The notes under the pieces are model-generated. The model searched no databases. It was not told the DNA's origin and saw only the letters and a list, made by a program, of their open reading frames with translations. From positions 1 through 64,000 of the forward strand of contig JAOHHF010000002.1 in assembly GCA_028099475.1 (NCBI GenBank): a DNA stretch of 64,000 nt. Direction: 5' to 3'. The stretch's first letter is position 1. Every line of letters starts with the position of its first letter. Shown piece after piece: positions 26,048 through 34,256 of this stretch. The translations under genes and the position numbers were made by a program. This DNA comes from Candidatus Pelagibacter sp. GTDB taxonomy: Bacteria; Pseudomonadota; Alphaproteobacteria; Pelagibacterales; Pelagibacteraceae.

Positions 26048-26464
26048 ATGATCGAAAAATTTAATGGAATTTTTTACTTAATAGTTTTTTTAGTTCATTT
26101 TCTTGTTTTTGCTATTTATGCGTATCAGACTGTTTTCGCTACAAAAACTTTTTTAGATAAATTTGGTATCGATGATACCGGCGCAGGAATGACGAGATTT
26201 TTTGGTTCTTTATTTATTGGAGCTGTTGCAATGGCTATATGGGTTGGTTTTATTAGACCCGATGGTCTCCAAGGAACATGGGCTTTTTTCAATTTAGTAT
26301 TTTTACAAAACCTTTCAGCTTTCTTTGTAGGAATTTATAATATTAAAATAAATAAGCTTGGGCATACGCCACAAACATCTAATGAAGGAATTATTGCACC
26401 TGGAATTTTAACTTTATTAAGTGCAATTCTTTGTTTTGGTTTAGCTGATAAGATTTATATCTAA
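26048..26464 (+). CDS. Four-helix membrane protein, unknown function
   Basis: 138 residues from the ATG at 26048 (a GTG at 26045 adds one). Four hydrophobic helices are visible; FFGSLFIGAVAMAIW and FFNLVFLQNLSAFF mark the middle two. The polar loop has KFGIDDTGAGMTRF. It resembles the small DUF4345-like membrane proteins in pattern only. It overlaps the convergent cysK gene by four bases. Confidence 0.6.
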   Translation: MIEKFNGIFYLIVFLVHFLVFAIYAYQTVFATKTFLDKFGIDDTGAGMTRFFGSLFIGAVAMAIWVGFIRPDGLQGTWAFFNLVFLQNLSAFFVGIYNIKINKLGHTPQTSNEGIIAPGILTLLSAILCFGLADKIYI

Positions 26465-27462
26465 AGCCAACTAGGGAAGGGCAAACCTTTTTCCTCAAGG
26501 AATTTTTTATTAAACATTTTAGTAGAGTATTTATCACTTCGATCACAAAGAATGGTAACAATCGTTTTTCCAGGTCCAAGTTCTTTGCCAAGTCTTATTG
26601 CACCTGCAATATTAATTCCACAGCTAGTACCAAGACTTAATCCTTCATTTTGAATTAAATCGTAAAGAATAGGTAGTGCTTCATGGTCATCAATTGAATA
26701 AGCATCATCTATCTTAGCTTCTCCAAAATTTTTAGTTACTCTGCTTGATCCAATTCCCTCAGTAATAGATCCTCCATCAGATTTTAACTCACCATTCTTT
26801 ATATAATTATAAAGAGCAGATCCTTTAGGGTCTGATAGATAGATTTTGATATCTTTATTCTTTTCTTTAAGAGCATTACTTACTCCTGAAATTGTTCCAC
26901 CTGTTCCAGATGAACAAACAAAACCATCCACTTTACCATCTGTCTGTTTCCAAATTTCTTGTCCAGTTCCTTCATAATGACCTTTTGCATTTGCAGTGTT
27001 ATCAAATTGATTAGCCCAGATAACACCATTATTATTTGATGGTCTAAGTTCATCTGCAAGTCTTGCTGCAATTTTTACAAAGTTGTTGTCATCTTTGTAA
27101 GGTTTTGGAGCAACCAATTTTAGTTCTGCACCTAAATTTCTAAGTAAATCTTTTTTTTCTTGAGTTTGATTATCGTTCATTACAATAATTGTTTTATAAC
27201 CCAAAGAATTTCCTAAAAGTCCTAAACCAATTCCAGTGTTACCAGCAGTACCCTCAACAACAGTTCCACCTTTAGAAATTAATTTTTTTTCTTGAGCATC
27301 TTTTATTAATGCTAACGCTGCTCTATCTTTAACTGATCCACCTGGATTTAAAAATTCAGCTTTTCCATAAATATTACATCCAGTAATTTCTGATGCTGCT
27401 CTTAATTTTATTAAAGGAGTGTTACCAATTCCTGAAATAAAATCATTTTGTATATTGCTCAT
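26461..27462 (-). CDS. cysK: Cysteine synthase (O-acetylserine sulfhydrylase)
   Basis: PLP enzyme that makes cysteine from O-acetylserine and sulfide. The PLP lysine is Lys45 in NPGGSVKDRAA. The substrate loop is GTAGNTGIG, the phosphate-binding loop is CSSGTGGTISG, and the C-terminal part has LGTSCGINIAGA and ILCDRSDKY. At 333 residues it is slightly longer than E. coli CysK, with the alphaproteobacterial tail ending KGLPFPSWL. It follows cysE by five bases; the two products usually form the cysteine synthase complex. Confidence 0.95.
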   Translation of the reverse strand: MSNIQNDFISGIGNTPLIKLRAASEITGCNIYGKAEFLNPGGSVKDRAALALIKDAQEKKLISKGGTVVEGTAGNTGIGLGLLGNSLGYKTIIVMNDNQTQEKKDLLRNLGAELKLVAPKPYKDDNNFVKIAARLADELRPSNNNGVIWANQFDNTANAKGHYEGTGQEIWKQTDGKVDGFVCSSGTGGTISGVSNALKEKNKDIKIYLSDPKGSALYNYIKNGELKSDGGSITEGIGSSRVTKNFGEAKIDDAYSIDDHEALPILYDLIQNEGLSLGTSCGINIAGAIRLGKELGPGKTIVTILCDRSDKYSTKMFNKKFLEEKGLPFPSWL

Positions 27463-27467
27463 TAATC

Positions 27468-28040
27468 TTATTTTGTATCACTATCTGGTGTAATACCATA
27501 AGGCTTGAATTCACTGTCAGCTAAACCAACATTTTTCGCAGGTATTCCAACCATTACTGCTTTTTCTGGAACATCTTTTGTGATCACTGCATTGGCACCA
27601 ATCTTTGCACATCTTCCAACTGTAACAGGCCCTAATACTTGTGCACCTGATCCAATTACAACTTCATCTTCAATTGTTGGATGTCTCTTTATATTACGTT
27701 GATCATTTGAATTTATACTTGGCGCAATTCCACCTAATGTTGCCATATGATAAATAGTAACATTATCCCCAATGTCTGAAGTTTCTCCGATCACAACACC
27801 CATTCCATGATCTATGAATAAATTTTTTCCAATTTTAGCCCCTGGATGAATTTCAATACCAGTTAAAAATCTTGAAAACTGCGAAATAATTCGAGCTATT
27901 AAATCAAATTTCGCAACGCTAAAAAAATTAGCAATTCTGTGAAAGAAAACAGCTTTCACTCCAGGATAGGTTAATATTAAACTTAGCTTAGATTTAGCTG
28001 CTGGATCTCTGTCAATTATAGATTGTAAAAAATTTCCCAT
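27468..28040 (-). CDS. cysE: Serine O-acetyltransferase (short form)
   Basis: Acetylates serine with acetyl-CoA, the committed step of cysteine synthesis. A left-handed beta-helix of hexapeptide repeats is visible ([23 protein letters not shown] region, then [20 protein letters not shown] and [10 protein letters not shown]). The catalytic site matches HPGAKIG / [11 protein letters not shown]. At 190 residues it lacks most of the N-terminal helical domain of the 273-residue E. coli enzyme, like EpsC-type enzymes. The C-terminus ends GITPDSDTK rather than the usual Ile that docks in CysK, so complex formation is uncertain. Confidence 0.93.
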   Translation of the reverse strand: MGNFLQSIIDRDPAAKSKLSLILTYPGVKAVFFHRIANFFSVAKFDLIARIISQFSRFLTGIEIHPGAKIGKNLFIDHGMGVVIGETSDIGDNVTIYHMATLGGIAPSINSNDQRNIKRHPTIEDEVVIGSGAQVLGPVTVGRCAKIGANAVITKDVPEKAVMVGIPAKNVGLADSEFKPYGITPDSDTK

Positions 28041-28122
28041 ATTAAGTTTGTTAAATTTGACTTATTGATTATAAAATTAGCTTTTATATAGTGTTTAAAA
28101 TCAAAATTTAAAGGACTAACTT

Positions 28123-28533
28123 ATGTACAAAAATACCAATTGTTTTCACTTGGCTGTGCCTTGTGGAGATTTAGAAACTGCAAAAAAATTTTATAATGAA
28201 GCATTAGGCTGTAGATTAGATAACTCCGCTCAAGAATGGGCTGATGTTGATTTTTGGGGTAATGAACTTACTCTTCATGCAAGTGAGCATAAGTTAGATA
28301 ATGAAAGACATGATGTTGATATGGGAAATGTTTCTGTTCCACACTTTGGTGTTCATTTATCAAGAAAAGATTTTGATACTTTAAAACAAAGATTAAAAGA
28401 TAATGGTACTAAATATTATGATGAGCCATATTTAAGATTTAAAGGGACGAAGTACGAACAGGAAACTTTTTTTGTAAAAGACCCTAATGAAAATGTTTTA
28501 GAGATTAAAACGTTGACCGCTAATCCAGAATAA
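28123..28533 (+). CDS. VOC-fold (glyoxalase/bleomycin-resistance type) protein
   Basis: 136 residues of the vicinal oxygen chelate fold, with the paired module layout CFHLAVPCGDLETAKKFYNEALG and HFGVHLSRKDFDTLKQRL, ending FFVKDPNENVLEIK. His and Glu positions fit metal binding. Members catalyse isomerase, dioxygenase or lyase reactions; the substrate is not evident. It precedes the aldehyde dehydrogenase by three bases, so a role in the same catabolic step is likely. Confidence 0.82.
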   Translation: MYKNTNCFHLAVPCGDLETAKKFYNEALGCRLDNSAQEWADVDFWGNELTLHASEHKLDNERHDVDMGNVSVPHFGVHLSRKDFDTLKQRLKDNGTKYYDEPYLRFKGTKYEQETFFVKDPNENVLEIKTLTANPE

Positions 28534-28536
28534 TTA

Positions 28537-30018
28537 ATGGCTATAAATTATAAAGCTATTGCAAAAAAACTTAAGTTTGAAGGAAGAGCTTTTATTAATG
28601 GTAAATATGTTAATGCCATTGATGGAAAAAGGTTTGAAACAATAAATCCTGCAACTGGTGAAAAACTTTGTACTGTTGCAAAATGCAATCATAAAGATGT
28701 TGATCTAGCAGTTAAAGTTTCAAGAAAAGCTTTTAATAGTGGTGTTTGGTCGAGAAGTTCACCGGAGCATAGAAAAGAAGTTTTATTAAAATTTGCAGAA
28801 TTACTTCGAAAACACGGAGATGAAAATTCAGTTTTAGAATGTGTTGATACTGGAAAGCTAGTTACAGATTGTATTAATGAAGTTGCAAATGATGCTCCAA
28901 TGCACTTTCAGTGGTATGGAGAACTTATTGATAAAGTATTTGGAAAAGTTGGTCCAACTGAACCATCAATTACAAGTTTAATAGTCAAAGAACCAATAGG
29001 TGTTGTTGCAGGAATTGTTCCTTGGAACTTTCCTTTAATGATGGCTGTTTGGAAAATGGCACCCGCATTAGCCGCAGGTTGTTCAGTAATTATTAAGCCA
29101 GCTGAAGACACCCCTCTTACTGCAATAAGAGTTGCTCAAATTGGTAAAGAGGCTGGAATTCCAGATGGTGTGTTAAACGTTCTTCCGGGATATGGAGATG
29201 TTGGTGAAGCTCTAGGCCGTCATAAAGATGTTGATGCAGTTTCATTTACAGGCTCAACTGAAGTAGGTGGATATTTTTTAAAGTATTCGAGTGAAAGTAA
29301 TTTAAAACCTGTTGCGTTAGAGATGGGTGGTAAAAGTCCATTTATAGTTTTAGAAGATGCTAAAATTAATGATGATCTAATTGATAATGCAATAAATTCT
29401 GCTTTTTGGAATGGTGGTCAAAACTGTTCTGCTAATATGAGACAGATAGTTCATAAAAAAGTTAAAGATGAGTTTTTAGATAAAGTTATTAAAAAAGTTA
29501 AAAAATTAAAAGTAGGTGATCCGTTAGATTTAAAATCAAATATGGGATCAATGATATCAAAAAATCATTTACAAACAGTTGATGGGTATATTCAAAAAGG
29601 AATTGATGAGGGTGCAAAACTTTTATCAGGTGGAGTATCGAACAATAATCAAAAAGGCTTTTACGCAAAGCCAACTTTATTTGATGGATTAAAAGAAAGC
29701 ATGACTATTGCTCAAGAAGAAATTTTTGGTCCAGTGCTTGGTGTTCTTACAGTTAAGGATGACAATGAAGCTTTAAAAGTTGCAAGCAATTCAAAATACG
29801 GATTACATGCAAGTGTATTTACCCAGGATATTGATAGAGCATTTCATCTAGCAAAAAGTCTACCATGTGGAACTGTATCAGTTAATACTTTTTCTGAAGG
29901 AGATATTAAAACTCCATTTGGAGGATACAAACAATCTGGTTCATTAAGTAGAGATCAAGGTACCGAAGCCCTTAATTCTTTTCTTCAAACAAAAACTATC
30001 TGGATTAGTCACCAATAA
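28537..30018 (+). CDS. NAD(P)-dependent aldehyde dehydrogenase
   Basis: 493-residue class I/II aldehyde dehydrogenase oxidising an aldehyde to its acid. Catalytic residues: Asn164 (VPWNFPL), Lys187 (IIKPAED), Glu262 (LEMGGKSP) and Cys297 (GQNCSANM), followed by EEIFGPVLGVL. It resembles PuuC/betaine-aldehyde-dehydrogenase-type enzymes, which act on aminoaldehydes. The neighbouring glycine-betaine transporter and the distant PuuB-like oxidase make that plausible, but the substrate is unproven. A 100-base promoter repeat follows. Confidence 0.92.
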   Translation: MAINYKAIAKKLKFEGRAFINGKYVNAIDGKRFETINPATGEKLCTVAKCNHKDVDLAVKVSRKAFNSGVWSRSSPEHRKEVLLKFAELLRKHGDENSVLECVDTGKLVTDCINEVANDAPMHFQWYGELIDKVFGKVGPTEPSITSLIVKEPIGVVAGIVPWNFPLMMAVWKMAPALAAGCSVIIKPAEDTPLTAIRVAQIGKEAGIPDGVLNVLPGYGDVGEALGRHKDVDAVSFTGSTEVGGYFLKYSSESNLKPVALEMGGKSPFIVLEDAKINDDLIDNAINSAFWNGGQNCSANMRQIVHKKVKDEFLDKVIKKVKKLKVGDPLDLKSNMGSMISKNHLQTVDGYIQKGIDEGAKLLSGGVSNNNQKGFYAKPTLFDGLKESMTIAQEEIFGPVLGVLTVKDDNEALKVASNSKYGLHASVFTQDIDRAFHLAKSLPCGTVSVNTFSEGDIKTPFGGYKQSGSLSRDQGTEALNSFLQTKTIWISHQ

Positions 30019-30030
30019 ATACTGCAATCA

Positions 30031-30130
30031 TTAAACTAAAAAGACAAGGTTATATATATTTTTTATAACCTTATTTCCTTTGACTCACTTTAATCATTCA
30101 CGATAGACTTAATTTATAAATTAATAGGAG
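30031..30130 (+). repeat. Direct repeat copy A carrying promoter and hairpin upstream of dctP
   Basis: One hundred bases that match 33111-33210 at 90 of 100 positions without gaps. The copy contains an inverted repeat AAGGTTATA / TATAACCTT (30046-30054, 30064-30072). It also contains a sigma-70-like promoter: TTGACT (30080-30085), 18-base spacer and TAGACT (30104-30109). The ribosome site AGGAG is at 30126-30130. In copy B the stem changes are partly G-U compatible, which hints that the hairpin matters as RNA. Confidence 0.9.
30080..30109 (+). promoter_or_regulatory. dctP promoter (TTGACT-18-TAGACT)
   Basis: A -35 of TTGACT and -10 of TAGACT, both unchanged in the second copy before proX. 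Transcription would start near 30116, giving a leader of about 20 bases ending in the AGGAG ribosome site. Confidence 0.65.
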
Positions 30131-30135
30131 ATATA

Positions 30136-31185
30136 ATGAAAATAATTAACATTAAAAAAATTTGCAAGACACTACTCAAGGTGGTTGCAATTGCTTTTTT
30201 TACCCAAGCGGCCTATGCAGAGGTAACTCTTAAGCTTGGTACTACTGGTAGATTAGGTATGCCAATTGGTGATGCGATAGATCAAGCATTAATACCAGCT
30301 TTGGCAAAAGCTTCTGGTGGTAAGATGAAAGTCGAACCGCATTATCAAAAAAGCTTATGTGCTGAACAGAAATGTGGTGAGCAAGCGAACCAAGGACTTA
30401 TAGCCCTTTGGACTAGTTCTACAGCAAACTACGGTAATTTTGGATCAGAGTTAGCAATTTTTGATTTGCCTTTCATTTTCAAATCATTAGAGGATGCGAA
30501 AAGAATATCAGATGAATGGTTAGCTGAAAGACAGTGTAAACTTGCTCTTGAAAATGCAGGTCATATTTGCCTTTCTGTATATTCAAGTGGTGGATTTAGA
30601 CAGCTTGGGAATGCAACTAAACCAATTCATGTTCCTAGTGATATGAAGGGACTTAAATGGCGTACTACTAAGAGTCCAGTTGAGTTCATGCTAGTTAAAA
30701 ATTGGGGCGCAACACCAACACCTTATGACTGGAGCCAGTTATACTCAGGCCTACAGTCGGGTGTAGTTGAAGGTCAGTATGTTGCTAGTCCTTGGCAGCA
30801 CGTAGCAAAACTTCATGAAGTTGCAAAATACTTCACTGAAATTGGCGGCATGTGGTCAGGAAATATTTTAGCAATGGATGCTAAACAGTATAACGCATTG
30901 TCTTCTCAAGAGAAGAAATGGTTACACGAGGCAGCTGATGCTTATGGAGAAAAAGTAAACCAGTTAGATAACGCTTGGATTAAGAATGGTGAAGATGCAA
31001 TTAAAGCATCTGCAACAGAGTGGTATGTACCATCTGAAGCGGAAATGACTAAGTGGAGAGCAGGCGCAATCGGTGCTTGGTTAGATGCTAAGGGTACTTT
31101 TGAACCAGAGGTAGCTAAAAGAGTACTTCTAGAACAAGGAATGGATGGATTTGTAGCTCAGTTAGAGAAAGCTGGGGCTCTTTAA
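30136..31185 (+). CDS. dctP: TRAP transporter substrate-binding protein
   Basis: Periplasmic ligand-binding subunit of a TRAP importer. 349 residues with a signal peptide (hydrophobic run LLKVVAIAFFTQAAYA, then EVTLKLG). The DctP fold shows KGLKWRTTKSPVEFM, whose Arg normally clamps the ligand carboxylate, and the downstream YSGLQSGVVEGQYVASPW. It has several Cys (CAEQKCGEQ, ERQCKLALENAGHIC), unusual for a binding protein. A 17-pair hairpin separates it from dctM. The ligand is unknown; organic acids or osmolytes are typical. Confidence 0.92.
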   Translation: MKIINIKKICKTLLKVVAIAFFTQAAYAEVTLKLGTTGRLGMPIGDAIDQALIPALAKASGGKMKVEPHYQKSLCAEQKCGEQANQGLIALWTSSTANYGNFGSELAIFDLPFIFKSLEDAKRISDEWLAERQCKLALENAGHICLSVYSSGGFRQLGNATKPIHVPSDMKGLKWRTTKSPVEFMLVKNWGATPTPYDWSQLYSGLQSGVVEGQYVASPWQHVAKLHEVAKYFTEIGGMWSGNILAMDAKQYNALSSQEKKWLHEAADAYGEKVNQLDNAWIKNGEDAIKASATEWYVPSEAEMTKWRAGAIGAWLDAKGTFEPEVAKRVLLEQGMDGFVAQLEKAGAL

Positions 31186-31205
31186 ATCGTTCAACAAAAA
31201 ACTGT

Positions 31206-31248
31206 GTAAAGATCATTTAGTTCAATTTTAAAACTAGATGATCTTTAC
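31206..31248 (+). other. Strong intercistronic hairpin between dctP and dctM
   Basis: 31206-31222 pairs with 31232-31248 over 17 base pairs with one G-U wobble and a nine-base loop. No T-run follows, so it is more likely an mRNA-stability or processing element than a terminator. It would favour accumulation of the dctP message over dctMQ. Confidence 0.75.
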
Positions 31249-31277
31249 CTTAAACAATTCATAACATATAAGTATTT

Positions 31278-32561
31278 ATGGAAAGTATTATTCTACTCGT
31301 AGTACTCCTTTTTCTAATCTTATTAGGTGCTCCTATTGGTTTCATATTAATACTGATACCATTTGTTTATATTTTATTTACCGACGCTGTACCGCTTGTT
31401 TTGATCCCAAGTCAAATGTTTAATGCTATTGACTCGGTTCCATTAACTGCAATTGCGTTCTTTATGTTAACAGGTGAGTTGATGACAAGTGCAACGATTA
31501 CTGATCGTTTAGTTGCTTTGAGCAGAGCATTAATCGGACGTATACGAGGGGGATTGGCCCAAGTGAATGTTCTTGTGAGTATGTTTTTTGCAGGGATGAA
31601 TGGTTCCGTGGTAGCAGATACAGCTACAGTTGGTGCATTAGTTTTACCAGCTATGAAAAAAGCTGGATATCCCGCAGCGTTTTCGGCTGCAGTTACAGGT
31701 GTGAGTTCTACCATTGGAGGGATAATTCCACCTAGTATCATGATGATTGTACTTGCTAACTCGACTGAAATTTCGATTGCAGCATTATTTGCAGCAGGGA
31801 TTATTCCAGGCGTGTTGATAGGAATTACGATTATGATAATCAATCATTACTTCGCAATTAAATATAACTTCGAGAGAAGTGATGAACCATTTTCAATACG
31901 TCGAGCTGGTAAAGAATTATATCGATCCTCATTCGCCCTTTTGATACCTCTAGTTTTGGTGGGCTCAGTCATGGGAGGGGTTGCATCGGTTGTTGAAGCT
32001 GGGGCTATCACAGCAATGGTTGCATTATTTACAGGTGTTTTCGTTTACCGAACTATAAAATGGAAAGATTGTACTGGTGCTTTTCGTCGAGCATTCCGTA
32101 ATTCAGCAATGGTTTTTATCATCATAGCAGCTTCAGGACCCTTCAGTTGGTTACTTACTTCTCTAGGTGCAATCGGTGATCTTGAAAAATGGCTTCTAAG
32201 CCTAACAGAGTCTCCGATTATCTTTATTTTAGCTGTGATATTATTCATTTTTCTTCTTGGAACGGTGATGGATTCTGCGGTAAACATTATTATAGTTGGT
32301 CCGGTACTAGTTAATGTTATGGCTCAAGCTGGCTTTCCTGAAGTACAAGCAGCTATCGTTGTAATAGTTGGCTTCTTAATAGGATCAGTAACTCCGCCTG
32401 TTGGTGTTGCTTACTTTACTGCTGCAACAATAGCACAGGTGCGTTTAGAAAAAGTGGCTATTGCATTAATTCCTTATTTGATTGGGCTATTTTTACTTTT
32501 ATTTTTTATTCTTGTTGTTCCAGAGTTGACTATGTTTCTTCCAAACCTCTTGAGTAATTAG
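31278..32561 (+). CDS. dctM: TRAP transporter large permease subunit
   Basis: Main transmembrane channel of the TRAP importer, 427 residues, about twelve helices. Family stretches include SMFFAGMNGSVVADTATVGA, STIGGIIPPSIMMIVLAN and GFLIGSVTPPVGVAYFTAA. Arginine codons are mostly CGT/CGA here, while most genes in the window use AGA almost exclusively, and the sequence is visibly richer in G and C. That suggests recent acquisition. The gene order P-M-Q is the reverse of the common P-Q-M. No obvious ribosome site precedes the ATG. Confidence 0.94.
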   Translation: MESIILLVVLLFLILLGAPIGFILILIPFVYILFTDAVPLVLIPSQMFNAIDSVPLTAIAFFMLTGELMTSATITDRLVALSRALIGRIRGGLAQVNVLVSMFFAGMNGSVVADTATVGALVLPAMKKAGYPAAFSAAVTGVSSTIGGIIPPSIMMIVLANSTEISIAALFAAGIIPGVLIGITIMIINHYFAIKYNFERSDEPFSIRRAGKELYRSSFALLIPLVLVGSVMGGVASVVEAGAITAMVALFTGVFVYRTIKWKDCTGAFRRAFRNSAMVFIIIAASGPFSWLLTSLGAIGDLEKWLLSLTESPIIFILAVILFIFLLGTVMDSAVNIIIVGPVLVNVMAQAGFPEVQAAIVVIVGFLIGSVTPPVGVAYFTAATIAQVRLEKVAIALIPYLIGLFLLLFFILVVPELTMFLPNLLSN

Positions 32562-32565
32562 CGAT

Positions 32566-33075
32566 ATGTTAAAATTTTTTAATAACTTTGACCGTTTTAT
32601 TCATCGTATGCTGGAAGCTATGTGTTCACTCTTTTTAGCTTCGATGGTTGGTTTCACTCTTTATAACGTTATCATGCGATATGTTTTTAATAACCCTCCT
32701 GTTTGGGGTGATCTACTAACAGTATTAAGTAATATTTGGTTGATGTTTATAGCACTTTCACTGACAGCCAGAGATAATGAACACATAGCTTTAAATTTAA
32801 TTTATGAAAAATTACCAGATAGACTGTCACTATATATACGTCAGTTCTGGAAAATTATGATTATGGTAATTGGTATAGTCCTGATGATCTATGGAGTTGA
32901 ACTTGTGGAAGGTATGCGTGGGAAGTATTGGGAGATGTGGTATTTTGAAATTAGTTTTCAAGGTATTGAGTTCAAAGAAAATTATATGCCAAAAAAATAC
33001 GCAGTTGCTATCTTGCCGTTAGCTGGATTTTTGACGACCATTGGTGCTGTAATTTCTTTTGTTAAAAAGGTCTAG
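32566..33075 (+). CDS. dctQ: TRAP transporter small permease subunit
   Basis: 169 residues with four membrane helices, the DctQ layout: FIHRMLEAMCSLFLASMVGF, then RYVFNNPPVWGDLLTVLSNI with the conserved Trp-Gly before helix 2. It assists DctM in the membrane. It begins four bases after dctM. Its Arg codons are mostly CGN, like dctM. Copy B of the promoter repeat begins 35 bases after its stop. Confidence 0.9.
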   Translation: MLKFFNNFDRFIHRMLEAMCSLFLASMVGFTLYNVIMRYVFNNPPVWGDLLTVLSNIWLMFIALSLTARDNEHIALNLIYEKLPDRLSLYIRQFWKIMIMVIGIVLMIYGVELVEGMRGKYWEMWYFEISFQGIEFKENYMPKKYAVAILPLAGFLTTIGAVISFVKKV

Positions 33076-33110
33076 TTTTTCAGATTAGTCATTAATAATT
33101 ACTGAGGCAA

Positions 33111-33210
33111 TTAAGTTAAAAAGACATGGTTATATATATCTTTTATAGCTTTATTTCCTTTGACTCGCTTTAATCATTCGCGTTAGACTTAATTTTTAAA
33201 TTAATAGGAG
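33111..33210 (+). repeat. Direct repeat copy B carrying promoter upstream of proX
   Basis: Matches 30031-30130 at 90 of 100 positions without gaps. The promoter boxes (TTGACT 33160-33165, TAGACT 33184-33189) and AGGAG (33206-33210) are unchanged. The hairpin arms carry four substitutions, two of which leave G-U pairs. Together with copy A it brackets the dctPMQ cassette. Confidence 0.9.
33160..33189 (+). promoter_or_regulatory. proX promoter (TTGACT-18-TAGACT)
   Basis: Same boxes and 18-base spacing as the dctP promoter 3,080 bases upstream. The two transporters should therefore share basal promoter strength and perhaps regulation. Confidence 0.65.
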
Positions 33211-33217
33211 AGAGATA

Positions 33218-34180
33218 ATGAGAATAATTAAAACTACACTTGTAGCAGCATTAATTTCTATTTTTGCAACTGTTTCATCATTTGCTGAAAAAGTTAAAAT
33301 TGGTGATCCAGGTTGGACAGGTGCTACAGCAATTGCTAATTTATTAGCAGCAGTTGTTACAGATAAAATGGGTGGAGAAGCAGAACTTGTTCCAGGAAAC
33401 AACACTGCTATCTATGGTGCAATCGACAGAAGCAAAGGTGAAATAGAAGTTCACCCTGATATTTGGTTGCCAAACCAACAAGCTTATACAAATGATTTAG
33501 TTCCAAAAGGAACTTTAAAATTAAGTAGCAAACCATATGAAGGAAACCAAGGTTATTGTGTTTCTCAAAAATTTGCGAAAAAATTTAACATCACTGCGAT
33601 TGAAGATTTAGGAAGACCTGAAGTTGTTAAAGCTATGGATAGCGATGGCAATGGTAAAGGTGAGTTTTGGATTGGTGCAGATGGTTGGGCGTCAGCTAAT
33701 GTGAATCAAGTTAAGTTAAGAGACTATGGTTTATATGATGCAGGTATCGAGCCAATTAGAGCAGCTGAAGCAGTTAAAAATGCAAGAGTACTTGACTCAA
33801 TTAAAAAAGACGAAGGTTATGCATTTTATTGTTATAAACCACATGCGATTTGGGGAATGGCAGATGTAGTTATGTTGGAAGAACCTAAATTTGATCCAGC
33901 TAAATACAAAATGGTACAACCTAAAGAGGACGCTGACTGGTACAAAAAATCTTATGTTGCTTCGAAAGATGCACTTAAACAAATTCAAATTGGTTGGGGA
34001 ACTTCTTTAGAAAGTAAATCGCCAGCTATCGTTGAATTCTTTAAGAACTTTCAATTAACAGCAGACGATGTGTCAGCTATGGCTTATGCAATTTCAGTTG
34101 AAAAAAAACAACCAGCTGATGTAGCAAGAGCTTGGATGAAAGCTAATAAATCAACAGTTGATGGTTGGTTAGGCCTTTAA
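33218..34180 (+). CDS. proX: Glycine betaine/proline-type ABC transporter substrate-binding protein
   Basis: Periplasmic binding protein of the OpuAC/ProX family for quaternary amines. 320 residues with a signal peptide (IIKTTLVAALISIFATVSSFA, approximately residues 3-23, then EKVKIG). Aromatic residues suited to an ammonium-binding cage occur in GDPGWTGA, HPDIWLPNQ, IGADGWASAN and HAIWGMAD. It is the first gene of proXVW. It has the strong ribosome site AGGAG and the duplicated promoter upstream. A terminator-like hairpin follows at 34202-34230. Confidence 0.93.
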   Translation: MRIIKTTLVAALISIFATVSSFAEKVKIGDPGWTGATAIANLLAAVVTDKMGGEAELVPGNNTAIYGAIDRSKGEIEVHPDIWLPNQQAYTNDLVPKGTLKLSSKPYEGNQGYCVSQKFAKKFNITAIEDLGRPEVVKAMDSDGNGKGEFWIGADGWASANVNQVKLRDYGLYDAGIEPIRAAEAVKNARVLDSIKKDEGYAFYCYKPHAIWGMADVVMLEEPKFDPAKYKMVQPKEDADWYKKSYVASKDALKQIQIGWGTSLESKSPAIVEFFKNFQLTADDVSAMAYAISVEKKQPADVARAWMKANKSTVDGWLGL

Positions 34181-34201
34181 TCTAAATAAAATAAATTACT
34201 T

Positions 34202-34240
34202 ATACTCGGCAATTTTATATTGCCGGGTATATTTTCCTTT
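34202..34240 (+). terminator. Hairpin after proX (attenuating terminator or stabiliser)
   Basis: ATACTCGGCAA (34202-34212) pairs with TTGCCGGGTAT (34220-34230) over 11 pairs with one G-U. The T-rich ATTTTCCTTT follows. It is GC-rich for this genome. Position between proX and proV suggests partial termination or 3' end protection that raises binding-protein levels over the ATPase and permease. Confidence 0.65.
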
Positions 34241-34256
34241 AATAAAAGAAAGCTAA

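Noticed and set aside
31412..31843. Minus-strand frame of 143 codons inside dctM
   Set aside because: It is an Ile/Ala/Thr-rich mirror of the permease helices and no independent signals support it.
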